DNA of 7,972 bases from JBBDXI01 sp040902425 (GCA_040902425.1 JBBDXI010000017.1:1-7972); one strand, 5' to 3'. Shown: positions 1 through 6,133, numbered from the stretch's first letter. The notes: generated by a model not told the origin, from the sequence alone. Numbers and translations are program-made.

Positions 1-92
1 GAGACGGTGAGACGGACGTAGATTCTTCGCGCGGCACCTGCGTACGGCTCTGTCACCGTCTCACCGTCTCACCGAATCACCGTCTCATCCGA
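1..92. repeat. Octamer repeat array with inverted arms after the glmM stop
   Basis: Units of 8 bases with consensus TCACCGTC run from 53 to 92 (TCACCGTC, TCACCGTC, TCACCGAA, TCACCGTC, TCATCCGA). Two inverted units (GAGACGGT, GAGACGGA) lie at 1-16. Positions 1-15 are the exact reverse complement of 56-70, so a 15-base-pair stem with a 40-base loop can form. The last unit overlaps the glmM stop codon (85-87). In the sense of glmM the array is purine-rich (GACGGTGA repeated). There is no T tract, so a role as a terminator is only possible. The left end is cut by the window edge. Confidence 0.8.
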
Positions 93-1626
93 TGATGGCC
101 GCGGCCTCGTCGAGGATGGCGCGGGCGTCGGGCTCGGTGGGGGCCTCGGCGATGAGGCGCATGATGGGCTCGGTGTTGCTGGCGCGGACGTGGAGCCAGG
201 CCTTGCCGGCGCGGGGGCCGGTGGTGAAGTCGATGCGGATGCCGTCCTGGAGGTCGATCCTCTGGGGGCCCACAGGCGGGACGCCTGTGCTACTGCTACT
301 CACAGGCGGGACGCCTGTGCCACTGTAGAAGGACTTGAGCTTGGCGATGGCGGGGGCGGCGTCCTCCTTGCGGGCGAGGTCGACCTTGCGCTTTTCGATG
401 GCGTAGCGGGGGAGGTCGGCGACGAGCTGGCTGACGGTCTTGCCGGAGCGGGCCATGAGGGCGAGGACGAGGGCCATGGCGGAGAGGGAGTCGCGGACGT
501 AGGTGACCCGGGGCCAGATGACGCCGCCGTTGCCCTCGCCGCCGAGGACGACGTTCGCGCCCGCGGCCTTCTCGCGTTTCATGGCTTCGACGACGTTGGC
601 CTCGCCGACGGGGGTTCGGATGACGCGGGCGCCGTGGCGGGCGGCGAGGTCGTCGAGCATGCGGGAGGTGGAGAGGTTGGTGACGAGCGTGTAGCCCGGC
701 TCTCCGAGCCGGTCCGTCGGGGAAGAAGAACGGCCCGGCACGGAGTGCCGGGGTACCCCGAGGAGGGACTCGGCGGCGAGGGCGAGGGTGTACTCCTCGC
801 CGATGTAGTGGCCGCGCTCGTCGACGATGGCGAGGCGGTCGGCGTCGGGGTCCTGGGCGAAACCGATGTCGGCGTTGTGGGCGCGGACGGCGTCGCAGAG
901 GGAGGTGAGGTTCTCTCGGGTGGGCTCGGGGGGGTGGGGGAAGAGGCCGGAGGGGTCGGCGTTGAGGTGCTCGAGGCGGCACCGCAGGTCCTCCAGGAGA
1001 TAGCGGCCGCACCAGGCGCCGGACGCGTTCACGGAATCCAGCACGACGTGGAATCGCCGCTGCTCGATCTGATCACAGGTGCCCTTATCGAGCGAGACGA
1101 CAACAGTGCCGCTGTGGTTCTCCGCCGCTCCGGGCACCTCCTCTCGCGTGGGAGGCTCGGGGGGCGGCCCCAAATCGCGCGGCGGAGCGCGGAAGACTTC
1201 GATGATCGCCTGAGCCGTGGCGGACGACGGAGCGGAGACGTCCAGGTCCCCCATGTCGAGCAGGAGGCACTTCAGCCCGTTCCACTCCTGCGGGTTGTGA
1301 CTCGCCGTGACCACGAGTCCCGCGTGATAGGAGCATCTCATGTGGTGTCCGATCGAGGGCGTGGATGCCACTCCGACATTGGCCACCCGGCACCCGGCCT
1401 CGAGCAGCCCCCGGATCGCGGCTTCAGCGATGATTTCGCCTCCCGCCCGACCGTCGCGGCCGACGACCACTCGAGGGGTGTAGTCGTCAGGTGAGTACTC
1501 GTCCCGGATCGACCTGAGCCAGACGCCGAAAGCACGCGCGAAGCGCTCGGCAACCTCGGGCGTGAGGCTCTGGCCGGTGATGCCTCGGAGGCCGCTGACG
1601 CCGAGCATGAGGGGGGCTTGGCTCAT
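85..1626 (-). CDS. glmM: Phosphohexomutase, probably phosphoglucosamine mutase, with in-frame repeat insertions
   Basis: This 513-residue cytosolic enzyme of the alpha-D-phosphohexomutase superfamily likely converts glucosamine-6-phosphate to glucosamine-1-phosphate for UDP-GlcNAc and cell-envelope synthesis. Visible landmarks are the N-terminal SGLRG motif; the phosphoserine loop TASHNP with Ser109; the metal loop DPDADR (259-264, Asp259, 261 and 263); the sugar-specificity loop GEGNGG (363-368); and the C-terminal phosphate-binding SNTEP (483-487). The specificity loop differs from the GEMSGH typical of bacterial phosphomannomutase/GlmM, so phosphomannomutase or phosphoglucomutase activity is possible. 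The protein is about 60 residues longer than usual family members (about 450). Part of the excess is repeat-derived: residues about 290-312 (hairpins at 696-752) and about 433-452 (tandem hairpins at 271-319), both in frame. The start lies 15 bases after the stop of the upstream reductase gene and has no clear Shine-Dalgarno sequence, which suggests cotranscription and coupling. Confidence 0.88.
   Translation of the reverse strand: MSQAPLMLGVSGLRGITGQSLTPEVAERFARAFGVWLRSIRDEYSPDDYTPRVVVGRDGRAGGEIIAEAAIRGLLEAGCRVANVGVASTPSIGHHMRCSYHAGLVVTASHNPQEWNGLKCLLLDMGDLDVSAPSSATAQAIIEVFRAPPRDLGPPPEPPTREEVPGAAENHSGTVVVSLDKGTCDQIEQRRFHVVLDSVNASGAWCGRYLLEDLRCRLEHLNADPSGLFPHPPEPTRENLTSLCDAVRAHNADIGFAQDPDADRLAIVDERGHYIGEEYTLALAAESLLGVPRHSVPGRSSSPTDRLGEPGYTLVTNLSTSRMLDDLAARHGARVIRTPVGEANVVEAMKREKAAGANVVLGGEGNGGVIWPRVTYVRDSLSAMALVLALMARSGKTVSQLVADLPRYAIEKRKVDLARKEDAAPAIAKLKSFYSGTGVPPVSSSSTGVPPVGPQRIDLQDGIRIDFTTGPRAGKAWLHVRASNTEPIMRLIAEAPTEPDARAILDEAAAIIG
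271..330. repeat. Two tandem 30-base hairpin units inside glmM (CACAGGCG-GGA-CGCCTGTG)
   Basis: The 19-base sequence at 271-289 is repeated exactly at 301-319. Each copy is a perfect inverted repeat with 8-base arms CACAGGCG and CGCCTGTG around a GGA loop. The period is 30 bases (10 codons), so the glmM frame is kept and each unit adds a TGVPPV peptide (residues about 433-452). The insertion falls before the C-terminal phosphate-binding domain, in a stretch that is a short linker in other family members. The same hairpin is familiar from planctomycete and cyanobacterial genomes; I state this from memory. Confidence 0.85.
691..760. repeat. Paired GGA-loop hairpins inside glmM
   Basis: Two perfect hairpins lie 21 bases apart. 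The first is CCGGCTC-TCC-GAGCCGG (696-712). The second is CCCGGCAC-GGA-GTGCCGGG (734-752). TCC is GGA on the other strand, so the two are approximate inverted copies of one module. The second hairpin runs into the palindrome CGGGGTACCCCG (749-760). Read on the minus strand they give the in-frame insert containing RHSVPG and RLGEPGYT at residues about 290-312 of the mutase, between the metal-loop region and the start of domain 3. The same module in diverged form lies at 3410-3534. Confidence 0.82.
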
Positions 1627-1641
1627 GTGGCGGGAGCGTAT

Positions 1642-2718
1642 TCACGCGTGGCGGGGGGCGGGGGGGCGGCTCCGGGGGAGGGCGCCGTTGTGGCGGGCGC
1701 GTCGGGCGGGGGTTTGGCGGCGGGGGCCGGCGAGCTCGGCGGCGAGGGCAGCGCCGAAAGCCAGGGCGAGGCCGGCGCCGGCGAGGGCGGCTTGGGCGAG
1801 GTGGGTTCGGAGCCAGAGGTGGGGGCTGTGGTCGGAGGCGCGGGCGCTGAACTGGCCGCGGGCGCCGAAGTCGCCCTCGACGGGTTGCCAGAGGTTGTCG
1901 GGGCGGGCGGGGTCCTCGGGCTCGCTCGTCTGCTGGGCATCCCAGGCGAAGCGGGAGAGGTAGCGGTCGGCGAAGGCGGGGGCGAGGCGGCCGCCCCAGA
2001 CGGCGGCGAGGGTGGGGGCGCCGACCATCATGTCGCGGACGTCGTGGTCGGCGGCCCAGGCGATGGCGCGGGCGGCGACCTCGGGCTGGAAGATGGGGGG
2101 GACGGGCTGGGCCTTGCGGGGGAGGCGCGACTTCACCCAGGAAAAGTGTGGGGTGTTCATCGCGGGGATGTGGACGATCGAGAGGCGGACGCGGCTGCGG
2201 CGGTGGAGCAGCTCGCAGCGGAGGGAGTCAGTGAAGCCGGCGACGGCGTGCTTGGCGGCGCAGTAGGCGGACTGGAGCGGGATGGAGCGGAAGGAGAGGG
2301 CGGAGCCGACCTGGATGATGACGCCGCGGTCGCGGGGGAGCATGCGGCGCAGCGCGGCCTGGGTTCCGTGGACGACGCCGAGGTAGGTGACCTCGGTGAC
2401 GCGGCGGAACTCGTCAGGGAGGGTGTCCATCACGGGGGCGAAGACGCTGACCATGGCGCTGTTGACCCAGACGCCGATCTCGCCGAACTCGCGCTCGATG
2501 CGTTCGGCGGCGCCCTCGACCTGGGCGGGGTCGGCGGCGTCGAGGGGGCAGGCCAGGGCGCGGGCGCCGAGGGACTCGGCCTCGCGGCAGGCGGCGTCGA
2601 GGCCCATGCGGCCGCGGGCCATGAGGGCCACGTCGCAGCCGCGGCGGGCGAACTCGCGGGCGACAGCGCGGCCGACGCCGGCGCTGGCGCCGGTGATGGC
2701 GATGACTTGGCGTGGCAT
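1642..2718 (-). CDS. Short-chain dehydrogenase/reductase with C-terminal membrane helix
   Basis: This is a 358-residue NAD(P)-dependent oxidoreductase of the classical SDR type; the substrate is unknown. The N-terminal Rossmann fold begins at once, with TGASAGVG (residues 9-16) as the dinucleotide-binding glycine motif. An NSA variant of the usual NNAG motif follows in VWVNSAM. The catalytic set is visible as Ser139, Tyr152 and Lys156 (YCAAK). Classical SDRs are about 250 residues; the extra 100 hold a linker with a GDFGARGQFSAR stretch, seen in some longer SDRs, then a hydrophobic helix at about 306-329 and a basic tail, so membrane anchoring is likely. The start at 2718 was chosen because the Rossmann motif begins within ten residues and GAGGGGGG lies four bases upstream. 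An earlier ATG at 2781 is in frame, but it would translate the octamer repeat. It is followed 15 bases on by the mutase gene. Confidence 0.9.
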   Translation of the reverse strand: MPRQVIAITGASAGVGRAVAREFARRGCDVALMARGRMGLDAACREAESLGARALACPLDAADPAQVEGAAERIEREFGEIGVWVNSAMVSVFAPVMDTLPDEFRRVTEVTYLGVVHGTQAALRRMLPRDRGVIIQVGSALSFRSIPLQSAYCAAKHAVAGFTDSLRCELLHRRSRVRLSIVHIPAMNTPHFSWVKSRLPRKAQPVPPIFQPEVAARAIAWAADHDVRDMMVGAPTLAAVWGGRLAPAFADRYLSRFAWDAQQTSEPEDPARPDNLWQPVEGDFGARGQFSARASDHSPHLWLRTHLAQAALAGAGLALAFGAALAAELAGPRRQTPARRARHNGALPRSRPPAPRHA

Positions 2719-2732
2719 GGGACCCCCCTCGT

Positions 2733-2809
2733 GGTGATGACGTGATGAGGTGATGAGGTGATCGGGCTCTTGCTCTTTCACCTCATCACGTCATCACCCT
2801 CTCATCCTG
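2733..2809. repeat. Inverted octamer repeats between the SDR gene and the membrane protein gene
   Basis: The left array (2734-2765) has units GTGATGAC, GTGATGAG, GTGATGAG and GTGATCGG. The right array (2778-2809) has TCACCTCA, TCACGTCA, TCACCCTC and TCATCCTG. The arms 2733-2753 and 2778-2798 are exact reverse complements over 21 bases with a 24-base loop. A register-shifted stem of 11 pairs (2751-2761 with 2778-2788) is also possible. The right end abuts the stop codon (2811-2813) of the membrane protein gene, and the left end is 15 bases from the SDR start. It could act as a 3' stem-loop or attenuator between the two genes, but no T tract follows it. Confidence 0.85.
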
Positions 2810-2810
2810 T

Positions 2811-3290
2811 CTATCCGGGCACGGGCGAGTAGAGCGCTCCGAGCAGCATGCCGTAGAGCGCGTGGCCGACGATGGTGACGATGGCGGTGGGGCGGCCGTA
2901 GTTGAGGGCCATGAATCCGGCGGGCTGGAGCATTCGGGTGGGGGTGGGGCCCTGGGTCTCATCGGCCATGCGGGGGTGCATGGCGGGGAGGACGGGCATG
3001 AGCGCGGCGAGGACGAAGGCGGCGTGGAGGAGGCCCATGAGCACGCCGAGCCAGGCGGTGGCCCAGCCGAGGCCCTCGAAGACCAGGGCGTAGACGAGGG
3101 CGAAGAGGACGCCGTTGAGGAAGTGGACGGCGAAGCCGATGGTCTCGGCGCGGTCGCGGTTGGCGGTGAAGGCGGAGCCGACGAGGAAGGGCATGTTCAT
3201 GCGCGACCAGCCCAGGCCGCGGGCCGCGCCTTCGGCGGTGGTGAGGATGATGGTGGCGAGGATGGCCCAGAGGATGATGAAGGGGTTCAT
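2811..3290 (-). CDS. Four-helix membrane protein A, paralogue of the protein at 5561-6133
   Basis: This is a 159-residue inner-membrane protein of unknown function with about four hydrophobic helices (residues about 3-24, 48-72, 79-103 and 134-154). It aligns visibly with the product of 5561-6133. Shared positions include the FT pair after helix 1, the GVLFALVY-like helix 2, a GLLHAA segment (His89), HP at 105-106, and a final helix with H..[YF]G...G.[LV]Y (His143). Conserved histidines near or in the membrane could bind a metal or haem, but this is speculative. It resembles small membrane proteins placed in domains of unknown function (perhaps DUF6789), a weak recollection. The ATG at 3290 is chosen because the first helix starts directly after it and GGAG lies nine bases upstream. 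The frame is open further upstream only through repeat sequence and the gap. Confidence 0.82.
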   Translation of the reverse strand: MNPFIILWAILATIILTTAEGAARGLGWSRMNMPFLVGSAFTANRDRAETIGFAVHFLNGVLFALVYALVFEGLGWATAWLGVLMGLLHAAFVLAALMPVLPAMHPRMADETQGPTPTRMLQPAGFMALNYGRPTAIVTIVGHALYGMLLGALYSPVPG

Positions 3291-3452
3291 GGCGTGTGCT
3301 CCGTCGGGTGGCCGGGGCCGGCGGCGTCGGCGCGGGGGTGGTGAGTCCCGTTGGGCGCGGCGCTGAACGGGGGGTCCTGGCGGTCCTGCGTGCGCCGGTC
3401 CTGGGTAGGTCGGCTCTCCGAGCCGATACTCCCGCGTTCGACGGGGGGCACA
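3291..3452. other. Region between the gap and membrane protein A, open in all three minus frames
   Basis: No independent gene is seen here. The stretch holds three GGTCCTG copies (3374-3404), one GGA-loop hairpin (3410-3426) and the ribosome-binding site of membrane protein A. On the minus strand no frame meets a stop before that gene. One frame ends in TGA at 3287-3289, overlapping its ATG as ATGA. It may be the true 3' end of the hydrolase gene if the gap length sets that frame. Confidence 0.5.
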
Positions 3453-3534
3453 NNNNNNNNNNCACAGCATCGGCACGGAGTGCCGAGCTACCCGGTGGCA
3501 CATCATCGGCACGGAGTGCCGACCTACCCGCGCC
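3410..3534. repeat. Cluster of GGA-loop hairpins around the assembly gap
   Basis: There are three perfect 7-base-pair hairpins: TCGGCTC-TCC-GAGCCGA (3410-3426), TCGGCAC-GGA-GTGCCGA (3470-3486) and the same again at 3506-3522. The last two belong to 36-base tandem units (3463-3498 and 3499-3534) that differ at a few positions. The outer ends GGGTAG (3404-3409) and CTACCC (3488-3493, 3524-3529) are also inverted copies. Copies in glmM have CCGG in place of TCGG with the matching change in the other arm, so pairing is preserved. Confidence 0.85.
3453..3462. other. Assembly gap (10 N)
   Basis: Ten consecutive N bases lie within the hairpin cluster, between a unit ending in GGCACA and one starting CACAGCA. 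The round number suggests a placeholder of unknown true length, and repeat copies may have been collapsed. Reading frames cannot be trusted across it, so the end of the hydrolase gene is uncertain. Confidence 0.97.
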
Positions 3535-5427
3535 GGCGGTGCGGCCGGCGGCCTCGCGCGGGGTGGTGGTGGAGGCGGGCTGGCGCTCGCACTCCAGGAG
3601 GGTGCGTGCGGCGTTGATGACGCCGACGTGGGTGTAGGCCTGGGGGAAGTTGCCCAGGCCCTCGCCGGAGAGCGGGTCGGTCTCCTCGGCGAAGAGGCCG
3701 AGGTCGTTGGCGTAGGGGAGGAGGCGCTCGAAGCGGTCGGCGGCCTCGGCGAGGTCGCCCTGTCGGGCGAGGGCCTCGACGGCCCAGAAGCCGCAGAGGC
3801 CGAAGGCGCCCTCGCCGGCGGCAGCGCCGGTGAGGCCGTCGCCGCCGCGGTTGCGGTGGAGGAGGGGGCCGGCGGAGAGGCCATCCACGACGCGGCGGAC
3901 GGTGGCGCGCATGCGTTCGGAGCGGGGGTCGGCGTAGCCGTAGAGGGAGAGGAGCAGGAGGCCGGCGTCGAGGCCCTCGCCGTCGAGCTCGGCGGTGTAG
4001 CGCCGGGCGCGGCGGCTGTAGCCGCGGGCCTCGACCTCGGCGCGGATGGCGCGGGAGACGGTGCGGAACTCGTCGCGGGGCGCCTTGACGAGGCCGTCGA
4101 GGGTCATCTTGTCGAGGCGGTCGAGGGCGACCCAGCACATGGCCTTGGAGAGGGTGTGCTGGCGGCGGCCGGTGCGGGGCTCCCAGATGCCCTCATCGGG
4201 CTGGGTCCAGAGCTCGGCGGCGGTCTCGCCGAGGCCGACGAGGAAGTCGGCGCCGGCCTTGTCGAGGGTGCCGCCGGCGCGGGTGAAGCGGTAGGCGGCG
4301 TCGGCGACAGCGCCGTAGGCGTCGAGCTGGAGCTGGTCCCAGGCGGCGTTGCCGGCGCGCACGGGCCTGGAGCCGCGGTAGCCCTCGAGGGCGAGCTCGC
4401 GCTCGGGGTTCTTGTGGCGCCCGTGGACGTCGTAGAGGACGCTGAGGCGCGGGAAGGTGAGGCGGGTGGCGTGGAGGAGCCAGGAGATGAAGGCCGCGGC
4501 CTCATCCTCGTGGCCGAGTTCGAGCAGGGCGCGGACGGTGAAGGAGGCGTCGCGGGGCCAGCAGTAGCGGTAGTCCCAGTTGAGGTCGCCGCCGGGGCGC
4601 TCGGGGAGGCTGGTGGTGGGGGCGGCGATGATGGCGCCGGAGGGGGCGTAGGTCATGAGCTTGAGGGCGAGGGCGGAGCGGGTCACAGCGCCCTGGTGCG
4701 GGCCGTCGTAGCGGGTGCGGGCGGACCAGGCCTCCCACCAGGCGAGGGTGTGGGCGAGGCGGTCCATGGCGGTGGAGAGGACGGGGAGGACGGCGGGGTG
4801 CTCGGCGGAATAGGCGAGGGAGACGACGCGGCGGTCGCCGGCGCGGAGGCGGGCGCGGGCGTAGATGCCGGGGCGGTGGCCCAGGGGGGCGGCGTCGAGG
4901 TCGGTGAGGAAGTAGAGGGTCTGGAGGCCGGCGTCGAGTTCCCAGCCGGGGAAGCCGGCGCGGCGTGGGCAGGGCGTGACCTCGCCGTAGGCGGGGCGGG
5001 GGTCGCAGAGCATCTCGAGTTCAACCTCGCCGGCGGTGCACTCGACGATGCGGAGGATTTCGTGGTCGGGCCAGAGCTCGCGGCGCATGACGCCCTCGGC
5101 GGCGACGGGCATGAGGTCGGTGAGGCGCAGGGCGCCGCCGTCGCAGAGGAACTCGGTGCGCAGGACGTTGGTGGGGCCGGCGTAGGCGCGGCGGGTGGTG
5201 CGGATGGCGCGGGGGCGGATGACGAAGCGGCCGCCCTTGACCGGGTCGAGCAGGGCGCCGAGGACCGAGGGGCTGTCGAAGCGGGGGAGGCAGAGCCAGT
5301 CGATGGAGCCGGCGCGCGAGACCAGGGCGGCGCTGCGGCAGTTGCCGATCAGGCCGTAGTCGTGGATGGGCGGGAAGACCGAGGGCTCGAGGAGCCCGCC
5401 GCCGTCATGGGAAGGGATGGCCACCAT
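3463..5427 (-). CDS. GH15-family glycoside hydrolase (glucoamylase/trehalase type), 3' end lost in gap
   Basis: This glycoside hydrolase family 15 enzyme is expected to be an inverting exo-hydrolase of alpha-glucosidic bonds; known members act on trehalose, glucodextrans or maltooligosaccharides, and the substrate here cannot be read. No signal peptide is seen, so it is probably cytosolic. Motifs in order are YGLIGNCRSAALVSR and SIDWLCLPRFDSPS (residues 24-53), WDYRYCWPRD (284-293), GIWEPR with Glu416 as probable general acid, SKAMCW (427-432), and EETDPLSGEGLGNFPQAYTH (581-600) with a Glu of the EETD pair as probable general base. The family domain ends near residue 616. Residues 617-655 are repeat-derived (two SALRAD peptides) and no stop occurs before the gap. 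The ATG at 5427 adds about 18 residues before the usual FPPIxDYGLIG start and has no clear ribosome-binding site. It is transcribed towards membrane protein A and divergent from that protein's paralogue. Confidence 0.9.
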
Positions 5428-5432
5428 GCGAA

Positions 5433-5448
5433 GCCGGCGCGCGCCGGC
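5433..5448. promoter_or_regulatory. 16-base perfect GC palindrome just upstream of the hydrolase start
   Basis: GCCGGCGCGCGCCGGC is perfectly self-complementary and ends five bases before the hydrolase ATG. It occupies the place where a ribosome-binding site would be expected, and none is visible there. It could fold in the mRNA leader or bind a dimeric regulator. In DNA this GC-rich, chance is a real alternative. Confidence 0.35.
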
Positions 5449-5497
5449 GGCCGACTCTATCGAGCGGGTGTGGGCTGTTGCGGCGGGCGGCGGGTGA

Positions 5498-5509
5498 GTG
5501 AGCGCTCAC
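5498..5509. promoter_or_regulatory. LacI-type operator-like palindrome in the divergent promoter region
   Basis: GTGAGCGCTCAC is a perfect 12-base palindrome with a central CG, the form recognised by LacI/GalR-family repressors. It equals the core of the symmetrised lac operator. It lies in the 133-base region between the divergent hydrolase (5427) and membrane protein B (5561) genes, about 70 bases upstream of the first and 50 of the second, so one bound regulator could control both. No regulator gene is in the window. Confidence 0.45.
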
Positions 5510-5560
5510 GGCGGGCGGGCGCGGGGCGGCGCTGTGCCCGGGCGGGGTGAGAATCAGGGC

Positions 5561-6133
5561 ATGACCACCATCACGACGGCGGCGACCGGACCCGTGGACC
5601 CCTTGGATGCCTGCGTGGGGCCGCGCTCCGCCGCCCGGGAACGGACGATCCGCGTGCACGAGCAGCGGGCGGGGGACGAGGAGCTGGTGGACTTTGACCT
5701 GACGGGGCTGATCGTCGCGGGGCTGGCGGGGATCATGGCGATCATGGCGGTGCTGTACGGGGCGCCGGCGGTGGGGCTGCCGCGCGTGGATGTGATCGGG
5801 CTGGCGGGGACGCTGTTCACGGATGAGCCGATGCCGGCGCTCATCACGGGGTCGCTGCTGTGGGTGAGCGTGGGGATGCTGTGGGCGGTGGTGTACGTGG
5901 GGCTGTGGGCGCGGGGGATCGGGCGGGCCACGGTGGGCTCGGGGCTTCTGCTGGGGCTGGTCCACGGGGCGGTGGTGATGGCGGCGTTCCCGGCGTTCCT
6001 GGCGCTGCACCCGGACACGCGGGAGATGCAGGCGCCGCTGAGCGCCGGGATCGCGCTGGTGCTGGCGCACCTGGTGTTCGGGGCGGTGGTGGCGGGGGTG
6101 TACCGGGTGTATGTGGAGGAGGAAGGGACGTAG
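5561..6133 (+). CDS. Four-helix membrane protein B, paralogue of the protein at 2811-3290
   Basis: This is a 190-residue membrane protein of unknown function. A hydrophilic N-terminal segment of about 46 residues precedes four hydrophobic helices (about 47-68, 92-116, 124-148 and 163-185). It matches membrane protein A from helix 1 onward: GLAGTLFT (80-87), VGMLWAVVYVG in helix 2, GLLLGLVHGAVVMAAF with His135, HP at 150-151, and helix 4 with AHLVFGAVVAGVY (His170). The three histidines coincide with His89, His105 and His143 of A. The ATG at 5561 is preferred over one at 5498, which would start inside the operator-like palindrome; the leader has only a weak AGGG or GGTGAG signal. It diverges from the hydrolase gene, so both paralogues flank that enzyme. 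Its last codons merge into an 8-base repeat array. Confidence 0.8.
   Translation: MTTITTAATGPVDPLDACVGPRSAARERTIRVHEQRAGDEELVDFDLTGLIVAGLAGIMAIMAVLYGAPAVGLPRVDVIGLAGTLFTDEPMPALITGSLLWVSVGMLWAVVYVGLWARGIGRATVGSGLLLGLVHGAVVMAAFPAFLALHPDTREMQAPLSAGIALVLAHLVFGAVVAGVYRVYVEEEGT

Noticed and set aside
1..70. Intrinsic terminator after glmM
   Set aside because: A 15-pair stem is possible, but the loop is 40 bases and no T tract follows in the sense direction, so it is listed only as a repeat.
190..1494. Long plus-strand open frame opposite glmM
   Set aside because: It is a Gly/Val/Glu/Asp-rich antisense shadow caused by the extreme GC wobble of glmM; it has no recognisable motif, and the opposite strand has clear enzyme motifs.
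1618..2745. 375-codon plus-strand open frame opposite the SDR gene
   Set aside because: Low-complexity Gly/Ala/Asp composition with no motif; it is a shadow of the SDR gene.
2959..3462. Hydrolase reading frame continued past the gap into the membrane protein region
   Set aside because: The frame across ten N is arbitrary, and the sequence after the gap is Arg/Pro/His-rich antisense-frame translation, not GH15.
3463..3534. CRISPR-like array with 36-base spacing
   Set aside because: The similarity spans the whole unit rather than repeats separated by unique spacers, there are only two complete copies, and the core is a GGA-loop hairpin also found in coding sequence.
3628..5550. 640-codon plus-strand open frame opposite the GH15 gene
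   Set aside because: Low-complexity Gly/Ala/Glu/Val sequence; the minus strand encodes a full set of GH15 motifs.
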